The translations under genes were made by a program, and so were the position numbers. 64,000 nt of DNA, taken from contig NZ_CP040272.1 of the NCBI RefSeq assembly GCF_013393905.1, positions 6,767,501 through 6,831,500 on the forward strand, given 5' to 3'. Of the stretch, positions 1-9,552 are shown in pieces. The notes beneath the pieces are model-generated. The model saw nothing but the letters and a program-made list of their open reading frames with translations. It did not search any database and was not told where the DNA came from. The stretch's first letter is position 1. The number at the start of each line of letters is the position of its first letter. This stretch comes from Nostoc sp. C052. Its GTDB lineage: Bacteria > Cyanobacteriota > Cyanobacteriia > Cyanobacteriales > Nostocaceae.

Positions 1-919
1 TAGTGGAGGTAATCCGCTCTTGCAGTTCACCTACGTCGGTTCCCAATGTAGGCTGATATCCTACCGCTGAAGGCATCCGACCTAGTAGTGCCGATACTTC
101 TGAACCTGCTTGGACAAACCGGAAGATGTTGTCAATAAACAACAGCACATCCTGCTTGTTCACATCGCGGAAGTATTCTGCTACTGTCAATCCCGAAAGA
201 CCAACCCGCATTCTGGCTCCGGGTGGCTCGTTCATTTGACCGTAGACTAGAGCAATTTTTGATTCGTTGAGGTTGTCTTTGTTGATTACCCCAGATTCAA
301 TCATTTCGTTGTAGAGGTCATTGCCTTCACGGGTGCGTTCACCCACGCCAGCAAAAACGGATACTCCACCGTGCTGAGTAGCGATGTTGTTAATCAACTC
401 CATCATGATGACGGTTTTACCAACACCAGCACCGCCGAATAGACCAATCTTACCGCCTCGTCGATAGGGAGTCAGAAGGTCAACAACTTTAATCCCAGTC
501 TCAAACACCGAAGGTTTGGTTTCCAGGTCGGTGAATTTGGGAGCAGAGCGGTGGATGGGTAGAGTTGCCTCAGCATTTACTGGGCCTCTGTTGTCCACAG
601 GTTCGCCAAGGACGTTGAAAATCCGGCCCAAAGTGGCTTTACCAACTGGTACGCTGATGGGAGCGCCTGTATCGGTGACTTCAAAACCGCGAACTAAGCC
701 TTCGGTAGAACTCATCGCCACAGTCCGCACCTGGTTGTCGCCCAGAAGTTGCTGTACTTCAATGGTGATGTTGATTTCCTGTCCAGCTTCGTTGGTGCCT
801 TTGATTTTCAAGGCGTTGTAGATTTGTGGCAATTTCCCGCCGGGAAATTTAACGTCTACAACTGGGCCAATGATTTGGGTAATGTAACCAATGTTTGTTT
901 TTTCTGCGGTTGTTACCAT
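1..919 (-). CDS. atpD: F-type ATP synthase subunit beta, 5' part (cut by window edge)
   Basis: Catalytic beta subunit of the F1 sector, which makes ATP from ADP and phosphate on the thylakoid and cytoplasmic membranes. Reading the minus strand from an ATG at 917-919 gives MVTTAEKTNIGYITQIIGPV, the typical cyanobacterial N-terminus. About 306 codons are present before the window ends; the family is about 480 residues, so the C-terminal third is missing. The Walker A loop GGAGVGKT is near residue 160, followed by GERTREGNDLY and the LFIDNIFRF Walker B strand. In cyanobacteria this gene is normally followed by atpC, which would lie outside the window. Plus-strand reading frames here are shadows. 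The symbol atpB is also used in cyanobacteria and chloroplasts. Confidence 0.97.
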   Translation of the reverse strand, partial: MVTTAEKTNIGYITQIIGPVVDVKFPGGKLPQIYNALKIKGTNEAGQEINITIEVQQLLGDNQVRTVAMSSTEGLVRGFEVTDTGAPISVPVGKATLGRIFNVLGEPVDNRGPVNAEATLPIHRSAPKFTDLETKPSVFETGIKVVDLLTPYRRGGKIGLFGGAGVGKTVIMMELINNIATQHGGVSVFAGVGERTREGNDLYNEMIESGVINKDNLNESKIALVYGQMNEPPGARMRVGLSGLTVAEYFRDVNKQDVLLFIDNIFRFVQAGSEVSALLGRMPSAVGYQPTLGTDVGELQERITST

Positions 920-1332
920 GCTGCGCCTAATGAGTGAAGCTAGATTTCAGATAAGGTCGTAGAAGACATAAAATTAAACAATGTCACCTTTCAGATTAGC
1001 ACTGAACGCCCCTACTCTACGCCATAAATTGATCCTTAAGACTAGGGCTTGGGGATCAAGATCAGGCTAACCTAAAATCAGTAGTTAGAGTCTTTTTTTA
1101 TTTGGAAGTCCCTTAGCTGAGGATTGCTGTTGTTATTTACTCTGTGACAACGCTTTTCAAGTAATTTAACTACACTACTTCCCACTCCCGTCTGAGTTGT
1201 AATTTAAATACCTGAGAATTGCTGTATAAATTTAGATACTTAGATACAAAAAAGCGCTTTTAGCCAAGCCGTGATGCCTGCGGTTTTTGCTAGTCTACGC
1301 TTCATCCTCACACTTTCACCGAACAACAGCTT
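920..1332. other. Intergenic region, divergent promoters
   Basis: 413 bases between the divergent atpD and SirB1-like genes. It must carry both promoters. A short copy of the interspersed 'gatgcctgcgg' repeat is at about 1271-1282. No open frame with coding character was seen. Confidence 0.5.
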
Positions 1333-2157
1333 ATGTATTTCTCGTCAGCACGACAATATTTTTACCAGGAGATTCAGCAGTCTGACGAGCATATTGACTT
1401 AGCAAAGGCAGCTTTGTATATTGCACAAGAAGAATATCCCAATCTAGACCCAGAAGAATACCTCAACGCCCTTGAGACAATGGCGTGGGAGCTTCAAGAA
1501 CGCCTGCCTGATTCACGATATCCTTTGCGAATAGTTCAAAGTATTAATCAGTATCTCTACGAAGATTTAAAATTTTCTGGTAATAAAATTGACTATTACG
1601 ACCCGCGCAACAGCTTTTTCAATGATGTAATCGATCGCCGATTGGGGATTCCCATTACCTTAGCGCTGGTTTACCTGGAGGTTGCGCGACGGATTGATTT
1701 TCCGATGGTGGGTGTGGGGATGCCGGGACATTTCCTGATTCGCCCAGATATTCCCGATATAGAAATTTTTGTGGATGCTTTCAATGGCGGTGAAATAATA
1801 TTTGCCCAAGATTGCGAAGAACGTTTGTCTCAACTTTATCAGCAACCTGTGACGCTACAACCAGAATTTTTAGCCGTAGTCAGTAATCGGCAATTTTTGG
1901 CACGGATGCTGACAAATTTAAAATTTATTTACCTCAAACAGCAAGAATTAGAAAAAACGCTGGCAGCAGTTGAACGAATTTTGTTGCTATTTCCTGGTTT
2001 AACTTTAGAATTGCGCGATCGCGGCTTGATTTACTATCAACTCGGTTACTACCCCCAAGCCGTAGACGACTTACAAAATTATTTAACAAAAATTCCTGAT
2101 GCCGAGGATGCCTCTGTGATTCGGCGGCTACTTACCGAATTGGGTAAAGGTGGGTAG
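1333..2157 (+). CDS. SirB1-family transglutaminase-like protein with TPR tail
   Basis: A 274-residue soluble protein of the SirB1/Transglut_core2 type common in cyanobacteria. The core (about residues 35-190) contains the family pattern around YDPRNSFFNDVIDRRLGIPI and the GVGMPGHFLIR segment, where a fold-related His sits. Residues about 195-270 form tetratricopeptide-like helices (LAAVERILLLFPG, then GLIYYQLGYYPQAVDDL). The family is related in fold to transglutaminases, but enzymatic activity is not established, so the role is unknown. It stands alone on the plus strand, divergent from atpD. Confidence 0.8.
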   Translation: MYFSSARQYFYQEIQQSDEHIDLAKAALYIAQEEYPNLDPEEYLNALETMAWELQERLPDSRYPLRIVQSINQYLYEDLKFSGNKIDYYDPRNSFFNDVIDRRLGIPITLALVYLEVARRIDFPMVGVGMPGHFLIRPDIPDIEIFVDAFNGGEIIFAQDCEERLSQLYQQPVTLQPEFLAVVSNRQFLARMLTNLKFIYLKQQELEKTLAAVERILLLFPGLTLELRDRGLIYYQLGYYPQAVDDLQNYLTKIPDAEDASVIRRLLTELGKGG

Positions 2158-2344
2158 GGAGAAATCAATTAAAAATTAAAAATTAAAAATTAAAGACTGA
2201 AAAAGAGTTAGCTAAAGCTTCCCGCAGGGTGAAGACGAGATAGGGGGAAATAACTAATGCCCAATACAACTCTTGGAGAAGCTGCGCCAAGGGCAAAGTT
2301 CAGTACAAATGCTCAATTACGAATTACGAATTACGAATTACGAA
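2158..2344. repeat. Short 7-bp-period repeats between convergent genes
   Basis: Two heptamer runs lie between convergent genes: about 3.5 copies of 'ttaaaaa' near 2169-2193 and about 4 copies of 'aattacg' near 2316-2345. The same heptamer families recur elsewhere in the window (for example 27812-27866). Confidence 0.7.
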
Positions 2345-2785
2345 TTATGAATTTTCTGCAACTCGTTTGAGGCGGCGCAGCTGGGCCTGCATATCTTGTT
2401 TTGTCCAAGATGCAGCAAAAGTGTTGAAGCCCCAACTGACTAAGGGGTTAGGGATATCGTACTCAAAGCGGTTGAGTAGCAGCGTTCCCTTTTCTGTGGG
2501 TTGACATTCCCAGCGATCGCGCCCTTGAAAAAATCCCTGGAATTCCCAGACTACCAAACCCGGTTGTCGTTCTACAACTACGCTATTCAAGGTGGGTTTT
2601 ATTAGAGGAATTTGAATGATAAAACGACTTTTACTGCCGACATCAGTACTCCAAGCTTCGCCTACAGGTTCACAACGGAGAACAGGGTTAAGCCAACGGT
2701 GCATGAGAGTTAAATCGCTAATACAGCGCTCCACCACCGTAGCTGTAGCATTAATTTGAATCGATTGTTCCAAAACTTGGGACAT
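2345..2785 (-). CDS. SRPBCC-family (polyketide cyclase/lipid-binding START-like) protein
   Basis: About 146 residues from the ATG at 2783-2785 (MSQVLEQSIQINATATVVER). A TTG nine codons upstream is an alternative start. The pattern is a SRPBCC helix-grip fold: an N-terminal strand, the 'ISDLTLMHRWLNP' helix, then strands including GSKSRFIIQIP and WEFQGFFQGRDRWECQPTEKG and a long C-terminal amphipathic helix ending LRRLKRVAE. Members bind hydrophobic ligands or act as cyclases or dehydratases; no substrate can be inferred here. It is convergent with the SirB1-like gene. Confidence 0.75.
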   Translation of the reverse strand: MSQVLEQSIQINATATVVERCISDLTLMHRWLNPVLRCEPVGEAWSTDVGSKSRFIIQIPLIKPTLNSVVVERQPGLVVWEFQGFFQGRDRWECQPTEKGTLLLNRFEYDIPNPLVSWGFNTFAASWTKQDMQAQLRRLKRVAENS

Positions 2786-3035
2786 TCCACATCTTTGGTG
2801 CTGTTGCTGCAATTAGAGTAACGCAAAATTTTGGGGAGTGGGGAAGGGAGATGAGGGAAAAATCAATTCAAAATTCAAAATTCAAAATTAAAGAACTTTT
2901 GCCTCCTCTTTCCCAATACCCCATACCCAATTTAAGTAAATTAAATCAATAAATATATGTATTTACTGGTAAATTGATAGGCAAAACACTGACTCAGTGT
3001 TTGCGGCGAATACTTAAGCTTAATTTCCGAAAACC

Positions 3036-4688
3036 ATGAACACAACTTGGCAAGGAATAACCCAGGTGATAGGAGTTGGGTTGTCTATGAGGGTGGAGCA
3101 ATTTTTGGCACAATCCCCCAGTCTGCAACCGATACAACCAGCAGTGAATCAAGGAATCGCTAATGTCCAAGGTATTGTTCAACAGTTGATTCTGTTTACG
3201 CCTCGTCTACTAGGGGCGGTGGCAATTTTGTTTGTCGGTTTGCTAATTGCCTTCGGCGTAGCGGCACTCACACAAGGAATTCTCAAGCGCACAAACATAG
3301 ATAATCGCATTGCCGCTGGCGTAACGGGTCGTCAAGATGTTCCCCAAGTGGAGAAATTAATCTCCGGCTTAGTCTTTTGGAGCATTATCTTGTTGACGGC
3401 GGTAGCTGTTTTACAGGCGTTAGATTTAGAGGTAGCCTCTCGACCCCTGAATAGTTTTCTCGATCAACTTATTGGCTTTTTGCCAAAGTTGGTTGGTGCA
3501 GGAATCCTTTTGACAACTGCCTGGTTTTTAGCAACCATTGTGAAGATTATCACTGTGCGCTCATTACAGGCATTTAATCTGGATGAACGCTTGAATCCAG
3601 AACCAGAAGACAGCACACCCAGCCTCAATCAGCTATCTTTGAGTGAGACGATTGGCAATGCTCTGTATTGGTTTATATTTTTACTGTTTCTCGCTCCAGT
3701 TTTAGATACTCTCGGACTGAGGGAGGCTTTACAGCCAGTACAAGCTCTAATTACACAAGTTCTGCTAATTCTGCCGAACATTTTAGCGGCGATCTTAATT
3801 GCTGTAGTTGGCTGGTTCATCGCTAATGTAGTACGGCGGATTGTGACGAACTTGCTGGCGACAACTGGTCTTGACCATTTAGGTAGTCGCTTGGGATTAT
3901 CTGCAAGTGCGGGGGTGCAACCTCTATCGAATATTATCGGCACAATTGTCTATGTTTTGATTTTGATTCCGGTGGCGATCGCAGCGCTTAATGCCTTGCG
4001 AATTGATGCGATATCTGTCCCGGCGATCGCTATGCTGCAACAGGTTCTCAACGCCCTACCAGCCATCTTTACAGCCGTGGCAATTTTGATTGTTGCCTAT
4101 TTCGTGGGGCGGTTTGTCGCAGATTTGATTACAAGTATCCTCACCAATTTAGGCTTTAATAACATTTTCACTATTTTGGGTCTGACTACACCCAGCAGAC
4201 GAATCGTCATTTCCACAGAATCAACATCCCCCCCGACTCCAACCCGCACTCCATCAGAAATTGTCGGCATTGTTGCCTTAGTAGGTATCATTCTGTTTGC
4301 CACGGTGGCGGCGGTGAATATCTTGAATATTCCAGCCCTGACAGTATTAGTGTCTGGGATTGTGATCATATTCGGGCGAATTTTGGCAGGATTGGTAATC
4401 TTTGCCATTGGCTTATTTCTGGCAAATTTGGCTTTTAACATCATTACCAGTTCCGGCGAACGCCAAGCCCAGATTTTGGGACAAGTGGCGCGGATTGCAA
4501 TTATTGCCTTAGTCTCTGCAATGGCACTGCAACAGATCGGAGTTGCCAGTGATATTGTAAATTTAGCCTTTGGACTTTTACTAGGTGCGATCGCTGTTGC
4601 TATTGCCTTAGCTTTTGGTCTTGGAGGGCGCGATATTGCACGAGAGCAAGTTCAAGAATGGCTAAACTCTTTCAAAGGTAGAAATTAA
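3036..4688 (+). CDS. TM-helix-repeat membrane protein, mechanosensitive-channel-like
   Basis: A 550-residue integral membrane protein built from several repeats of a hydrophobic hairpin of the 'conserved TM helix' type seen in MscS-related proteins: one near residues 50-85, then 110-175, 205-275, 300-365 and 405-480. The C-terminus has the signature LAFGLGGRDIAREQVQEWL found at the start of the MscS beta domain, but the beta domain itself is absent. It may be a pore-like or regulatory relative of small-conductance channels; transport activity is inference only. Basic-poor loops and proline-rich TSPPTPTRTPSE (about 395-406) separate repeats. Confidence 0.8.
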   Translation: MNTTWQGITQVIGVGLSMRVEQFLAQSPSLQPIQPAVNQGIANVQGIVQQLILFTPRLLGAVAILFVGLLIAFGVAALTQGILKRTNIDNRIAAGVTGRQDVPQVEKLISGLVFWSIILLTAVAVLQALDLEVASRPLNSFLDQLIGFLPKLVGAGILLTTAWFLATIVKIITVRSLQAFNLDERLNPEPEDSTPSLNQLSLSETIGNALYWFIFLLFLAPVLDTLGLREALQPVQALITQVLLILPNILAAILIAVVGWFIANVVRRIVTNLLATTGLDHLGSRLGLSASAGVQPLSNIIGTIVYVLILIPVAIAALNALRIDAISVPAIAMLQQVLNALPAIFTAVAILIVAYFVGRFVADLITSILTNLGFNNIFTILGLTTPSRRIVISTESTSPPTPTRTPSEIVGIVALVGIILFATVAAVNILNIPALTVLVSGIVIIFGRILAGLVIFAIGLFLANLAFNIITSSGERQAQILGQVARIAIIALVSAMALQQIGVASDIVNLAFGLLLGAIAVAIALAFGLGGRDIAREQVQEWLNSFKGRN

Positions 4689-4998
4689 AAGTTGATGAAG
4701 GCGCAATTTCATCAGACTTAGTGGTAAGTACTGAGTGCTGAGTAAGAAGGAGAGTACTCAGCACTCAGCACTCGGTAAGACCAAGGCCTCTTGTGGGCGG
4801 TCTTTCAACTCAGCACTGGCTCAACCCTAGCTATCCGCTAACAGCACTTGGAACTCAGTACTCTTCATGTTTCGAGTTCTAAAGCTCAATGGTAATAATT
4901 AGCGATCGCTCTAAGGAATAAGAGATACAGCAGATTTCAAGTTAGTGAGCTACAAAAATAATCGTTATGAATGCTGATACGAATTACAAATTTCTGCA
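4689..4998. repeat. Intergenic region with inverted 'actcagc' repeats
   Basis: 310 bases between convergent genes. Residues 4728-4773 contain an imperfect inverted repeat made of 'ctgagtgctgagta' and 'tactcagcactcagcac', able to form a hairpin and possibly a bidirectional terminator. A HIP1 site lies at about 4902. No gene seen. Confidence 0.6.
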
Positions 4999-6480
4999 TC
5001 ACTTTTTGAGTTTTACCTTGTAGAGTAATTCATCTTTAATCCGGTTAAGAATTGAAGTCTCATCCAGGTTAGCCAAAATCCGGTTAATCACTGCTTTCGG
5101 CCCATCAGGTCCCCAAGTCGCGCCATTGGCTAAATAAACTTTGGTAACTTGTCCAATACCGTAAGAAGAAACACCAGCTACTCCCCCTTGCGTGAGTGCC
5201 ACCGATATATAAGGGCCTAAGGCAATGCCACCTGTAGCTGTAGCAGAGATCCCCAGTAAAGTTTTTAATCCACTTAAGCCCAAGTTTGCTAACAATTCAC
5301 TAGCACCGATGCCGCCCATACTCAGGGCGATTTTTTGTAGCAATTGCACAGCCCCGGCTTCGGTCATGGAGAAGCCATAGAGTTTAGATAAACCCAAAAT
5401 TAGAGCAATATCAATAACCACACTACTCAGAATATCTACCACAGTTACGGGATTAAGTGCGATCGCTAATGCCTTAGTCATCACAGCTTTCCAAATCAAC
5501 TGATTGGCATTCTGTTCCCGAATCATCACTTTTCGCTCTACCAATTGCTCATTTACAATGTCGGCATAAAGCATAGTGTTGAGAGCAACCAGGGCTTTAC
5601 CCTCACGGTGTAGAATTTCCAAGATTTTCAGCTTCAGTTCTTCAACTTGGGCATTCCCTGTACGTAACTGTATACCCCTAGTGCCATCAGGGCGACGAAT
5701 CGCCGTCTTTAGCAATGGCGATGCCGCAGCCATAATAATTTCTAGAGGTGTAAGTAATTCCCGCACCCTTTCATCCCGGATTTTGTGATAAATTGCCATC
5801 CGGTCTGCTTCTGGATACTGGTCTACTTTGTTAAACACCAGAATGATCGGTTTACCTGCTTCCCGCAACTGAGAAAGGGCCATGTATTCTAGCTTTGTCA
5901 TGTCGCCAGATATCACAAATAGAATTAAATCCGCTTGTTTGGCAATCTGTTCAGCTAACGCGGCACGGGTTGCACCATCTACTTCATCTAACCCAGGAGT
6001 ATCAATTAATTCCACCTGCGATTGACCTACACCAGGGAGAGTAACTCGCAAAGCCCGTTCAGTTTCCCCAATTGCTTCCTCGCTAATACTCCAATTAACT
6101 CTTTGTGCAGCACGGGTGACACCATGCAGCGGCCCAGTTTCAAATACTGTTTGTCCAACCAAAGCATTGAGTAGCGAAGACTTACCACGTCCCACCATGC
6201 CAAAAGCCGCAATCTGTACCACCATGCGATCTAACTTCCCTAGCATGGTTTCCAACTCCGCAATTTCCGTCTCTAACCCAGTTTTTTCTTGGGGGGTGAG
6301 GTCGAGATTGGCTACCAAATTTCGCAGCGCCGTTTGTGCTTGTTTATAATTCAGTTCTGTTTGAATATCTTCAAAACTGAAAATAGCACTATCCAGTTCT
6401 TCCTCCCAACTAAGAGAATTTGGATCGGTGTTAGCGGAATCGCTTTGATGAGGTTCAGGCATAGGCAAGGTCGAAGTCAT
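4999..6480 (-). CDS. Era/dynamin-like GTPase with DUF697-type membrane tail
   Basis: A 493-residue GTP-binding protein. The G1 loop GMVGRGKS is at residues 94-101, G3 DTPGLDEV at 160-167 and G4 NKVDQ at 217-221. An N-terminal region of about 90 residues is acidic and predicted helical. The C-terminal half has two hydrophobic stretches (about 340-365 and 400-445) of the YcjF/DUF697 kind, which suggests membrane association. Relatives are thought to act in membrane remodelling or stress; the cellular role here is not known. The gene starts ATG at 6478-6480 and stands alone, divergent from tpiA. Confidence 0.85.
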   Translation of the reverse strand: MTSTLPMPEPHQSDSANTDPNSLSWEEELDSAIFSFEDIQTELNYKQAQTALRNLVANLDLTPQEKTGLETEIAELETMLGKLDRMVVQIAAFGMVGRGKSSLLNALVGQTVFETGPLHGVTRAAQRVNWSISEEAIGETERALRVTLPGVGQSQVELIDTPGLDEVDGATRAALAEQIAKQADLILFVISGDMTKLEYMALSQLREAGKPIILVFNKVDQYPEADRMAIYHKIRDERVRELLTPLEIIMAAASPLLKTAIRRPDGTRGIQLRTGNAQVEELKLKILEILHREGKALVALNTMLYADIVNEQLVERKVMIREQNANQLIWKAVMTKALAIALNPVTVVDILSSVVIDIALILGLSKLYGFSMTEAGAVQLLQKIALSMGGIGASELLANLGLSGLKTLLGISATATGGIALGPYISVALTQGGVAGVSSYGIGQVTKVYLANGATWGPDGPKAVINRILANLDETSILNRIKDELLYKVKLKK

Positions 6481-6482
6481 AT

Positions 6483-6523
6483 TAATTTTAGATTTTAGAT
6501 TTTAGATTTTAGATTTTAGATAC
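6483..6523. repeat. Tandem heptamer 'gatttta' run
   Basis: About five copies of a 7-bp unit (gatttta) directly upstream of the GTPase start. The same unit occurs at 11871-11896, 24709-24728, 42000-42031, 44224-44301 and 44978-45048. These match the long tandem heptanucleotide repeats known from heterocystous cyanobacteria. Confidence 0.85.
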
Positions 6524-6714
6524 ACCCCCTCACCATCCTAATTATTTTTAGCAAGGGTTTGGCGACATGAGAGGTAGCAGAGGTAGCGGGGGAAGAATAA
6601 TTTTTACCCAATCCCCAATCCCCAGTCCCCAACTCGTAGACTAATGACTAACAAAAAGTCATAAACTGAAAAATGCATCTAATATAACGCGTTAGAATCT
6701 TGACTAAATTACCT

Positions 6715-7446
6715 GTGCGGAAAATCGTTATTGCCGGCAACTGGAAAATGTACAAAACTCAGGCAGAGACCCAGGAGTTTTTACAAGGATTTCTGCCCCA
6801 CTTAGAGGAAACCCCCCAAGGGCGGGAAGTGATATTGTGCCCTCCGTTCACTGATTTAAGCGTTTTGTCCAAGACTTTACACGGTAGCCTCATCCAATTG
6901 GGGGCACAAAATATCCATTGGGAAGAATTTGGAGCCTATACAGGTGAGATTTCTGGCCCAATGCTGACAGAAAGTGGTGTGCGCTTTGTAATTGTCGGTC
7001 ATAGCGAACGACGGCAATACTTTGGTGAAACGGATGCCACTGTTAATCTGCGCCTCCGAACTGCTCAAAGGTTTGGTTTGACTCCAATTCTCTGTGTTGG
7101 CGAAACTAAACAACAACGAGATGCAGGAGAAACTGAATCCCTGATTGCTCTCCAACTGGACAAAGCCTTGGTAGATATCGATCAGAATAATTTGGTGATT
7201 GCCTACGAACCAATTTGGGCGATTGGTACTGGTGATACTTGTGAAGTAACGGAGGCAAATCGGATAATTGGCTTAATTCGTAGCCAGTTGAGTAATCCGA
7301 ATGTATCAATTCAATATGGCGGTTCAGTTAAACCGAATAATATTGATGAGATTATGGCTCAACCAGAAATTGATGGTGTTCTGGTGGGTGGAGCAAGTCT
7401 AGAACCTGAGAGTTTCGCTCGGATTGTGAATTTTCACTTAGTGTAA
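6715..7446 (+). CDS. tpiA: Triose-phosphate isomerase
   Basis: Interconverts dihydroxyacetone phosphate and glyceraldehyde 3-phosphate in the Calvin cycle and glycolysis (cytoplasm). The GTG start at 6715 gives MRKIVIAGNWKMYK, the usual N-terminus; a TTG at 6700 would add five residues not found in the family. Visible active-site parts are Asn/Lys of GNWKM, the catalytic His of VIVGHSERR, the catalytic Glu of AYEPIWAIGTG (loop 6), and the phosphate-binding YGGSVKPNN and GVLVGGASL motifs. Length of 243 residues is normal. folP follows 52 bases downstream on the same strand, so the two may be co-transcribed. Confidence 0.96.
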   Translation: MRKIVIAGNWKMYKTQAETQEFLQGFLPHLEETPQGREVILCPPFTDLSVLSKTLHGSLIQLGAQNIHWEEFGAYTGEISGPMLTESGVRFVIVGHSERRQYFGETDATVNLRLRTAQRFGLTPILCVGETKQQRDAGETESLIALQLDKALVDIDQNNLVIAYEPIWAIGTGDTCEVTEANRIIGLIRSQLSNPNVSIQYGGSVKPNNIDEIMAQPEIDGVLVGGASLEPESFARIVNFHLV

Positions 7447-7498
7447 TGTGCTTTCTTTTTGTTCCCATGCTCTGCATGGGAATGCCTAATGTAGATTT

Positions 7499-8359
7499 AT
7501 GCCAAGGAACTTGATAATTCGAGGACGCTGTTTCGAGTGGGGACAGCGGACTTATTTGATGGGTATTTTGAATGTGACACCTGATAGCTTTAGTGATGGG
7601 GGTGAGTTTAACACTACCTCTGCCGCTTTAGTACAGGCGCAAGCACTGGTAGCTGCTGGTGCTGACATAATTGATGTGGGCGGTCAATCAACTCGACCAG
7701 GGGCAAAGCAAATAACTCTGGCGGAGGAACTTGAGCGAGTACTATCGGTGTTAGAGGTACTAAGACCAGAAATCTCAATCCCGATTTCTGTAGATACGAC
7801 TCGTGCTGCTGTAGCTAGGGCATCTGTAGAAGCTGGAGCAGATATTATTAATGATATTTCTGGCGGCACTTTTGACTCAGAAATGTTGCCAACAGTCGCA
7901 GAGTTAGGTGTGCCGATGATTTTAATGCACATCCGGGGAACACCACAGACAATGCAACAACAGACTGATTATCAAGATTTGCTTGGTGAGATTTATAGTT
8001 TTTTGGCTGGGCAAATTGAGGTAGCAACTACTGTGGGCATTGACCTGGATAAAATTATTATTGATCCTGGTATTGGTTTTGCTAAGAACTATGAGCAAAA
8101 TTTAGAAATTTTTCGGGGCTTGCGATCGCTGTCAGCACTCAAATGTCCTATCTTAGTAGGAGCATCTCGTAAAAGTTTCATTGGTCGCATTTTAAATCAA
8201 CCAGATCCCAAAGCACGAGTTTGGGGAACGGCAGCAGCTTGTTCTGCTGCTATTTTTAATGGCGCTGATATCCTCCGAGTTCACGATGTTCAAGAAATGC
8301 ACGATGTTTCATTAGTAGCCGATGCAATATTCCGACAAACCGCACAGCATAACTTTTAA
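7499..8359 (+). CDS. folP: Dihydropteroate synthase
   Basis: Condenses p-aminobenzoate with dihydropterin pyrophosphate in folate synthesis. The 286-residue TIM barrel shows the diagnostic motif LMGILNVTPDSFSDGGEF at about 20-38, then DVGGQSTRPGA (about 60-71), ISVDTTRA, NDISGG, IDPGIGFAK and ILVGASRKSFIG (about 219-230). ATG at 7499. It lies just behind tpiA and its stop codon overlaps by 4 bases the end of the convergent SPFH gene. Confidence 0.96.
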   Translation: MPRNLIIRGRCFEWGQRTYLMGILNVTPDSFSDGGEFNTTSAALVQAQALVAAGADIIDVGGQSTRPGAKQITLAEELERVLSVLEVLRPEISIPISVDTTRAAVARASVEAGADIINDISGGTFDSEMLPTVAELGVPMILMHIRGTPQTMQQQTDYQDLLGEIYSFLAGQIEVATTVGIDLDKIIIDPGIGFAKNYEQNLEIFRGLRSLSALKCPILVGASRKSFIGRILNQPDPKARVWGTAAACSAAIFNGADILRVHDVQEMHDVSLVADAIFRQTAQHNF

Positions 8360-9198
8360 GTATTACCGTTTTCGGATTTTTTGCCGTGACCTTCTGTAAC
8401 TATCGACTCGGCTATCAACTCCTGAAACATTTCAGTCGAGTTGGCTGGGTCTACAAAGACAATTTTGGCATTACTGCTCTCGCCAAGTTTTTGGCTGGCA
8501 TCTACGTAATCTTGAGCGACAAGATACCGCAGAATATCCCTACTGTCAGGATTGGAACGTAGAGCTTGAGAAATGATTTGCACTGAAGCCATAGTTCCTT
8601 CAGCTTTCTTAATGGCAGCTTCCTTTTCCCCTTCAGCTTCGGTAATCAGCGCCCGTTTTTTGATTACAGCGGCTTGTTCCTCTTCTCTAGACTTTCGTAC
8701 ACTCTCAGGTAGTGTGATTCTCTGAATATCTAACCGGAGAATCTCAACTCCCCAATCTGCTGTTACGTTATTCAACTGGTCTAAGATGGCTGAGTCCATC
8801 TCCGCTCTAGAGACGTTAGTCTGCTCTAGGGTATTTTGTGCAATGATTTCCCGGAGCGTGGTTGTGGTTATCTGTGTCAAGGCTCCTTGCAGATCCTCAA
8901 TTGCGTAAAAGCTTTTCTCAATATCTCTAATACGCCAGTATACAATAGCATCCACTTCTACGTAGATATTATCTTGGGTGATCACATTTTGAGGTTTGAT
9001 GTCTGTAAACTGCTCTCGTGTAGTATCTTCCATCACAATCTGATCGACCAAGGGAACGATAAAGTTCAGCCCTGGCTTAAGTTTCCGATGAAACCGCCCC
9101 AAGCGTTCAACTAGGGCTTCATTTCCTTGATTAATCAGTTTTGCAGAACCTAATGCATAACCTATAAGGGCTAAAACTATAGCAATAATTGGCTCCAT
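8356..9198 (-). CDS. SPFH/band-7 (stomatin/paraslipin-like) protein
   Basis: A 280-residue membrane-anchored protein. Residues about 3-20 form a hydrophobic anchor (IIAIVLALIGYALGSA). The SPFH domain follows (NEALVERLGRFHRKLKPGLN, then YWRIRDIEKSFYAIED, TLREIIAQNTLEQ), then an Ala/Glu-rich coiled coil of about 170-215 (REEEQAAVIKKRALITEAEG) and a short C-terminal tail. Such proteins form oligomeric membrane scaffolds, sometimes working with NfeD-type proteins; no nfeD is adjacent. Convergent with folP with a 4-base overlap of stop regions. Confidence 0.9.
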   Translation of the reverse strand: MEPIIAIVLALIGYALGSAKLINQGNEALVERLGRFHRKLKPGLNFIVPLVDQIVMEDTTREQFTDIKPQNVITQDNIYVEVDAIVYWRIRDIEKSFYAIEDLQGALTQITTTTLREIIAQNTLEQTNVSRAEMDSAILDQLNNVTADWGVEILRLDIQRITLPESVRKSREEEQAAVIKKRALITEAEGEKEAAIKKAEGTMASVQIISQALRSNPDSRDILRYLVAQDYVDASQKLGESSNAKIVFVDPANSTEMFQELIAESIVTEGHGKKSENGNT

Positions 9199-9552
9199 GT
9201 ATGCTCCTATTCAGCTTTGGGGAGAATTTAATGTCAAGGATATGGTACTAGCTTGTCATATCTTTGACTTTAATGTTTTGAATCTTTGATACTCCCGACG
9301 CCTAGAAAGCGAGGGATTCTTGGTTAAACTGTTTTGCGGAATGCGATCGCTATTAAAGCACCTTGATAAAACGCTGGCAAGGACTACTTGATGTAATCAA
9401 CATTACTTGTACTGGTATCTTCAGACAGTCTGAAACTGTATTCAGTATATTTACGGAATTTACATTAAGCTTACGTCAAATTTAGTAGAATTTTCACAAC
9501 CCCAGTATAATCGGATTGAAATTAGCTTCAGCGATTAAAATGTAAAAATATT
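9199..9552. other. Intergenic region upstream of small membrane gene pair
   Basis: 354 bases. The stretch 9290-9325 ('ctcccgacgcc ... gagggattctt') resembles the right-end scar often left by IS200/IS605-type elements, but no transposase is present. From about 9415 onward the sequence is duplicated at 9990 onward (see the repeat entry). Confidence 0.4.

Noticed and set aside
516..937. Plus-strand frames opposite atpD.
   Set aside because: The minus-strand frame is clearly ATP synthase beta; these are antisense shadows.
9290..9325. IS200/IS605 right end.
   Set aside because: Only a short resemblance; no transposase and no left end found, so not listed as a mobile element.
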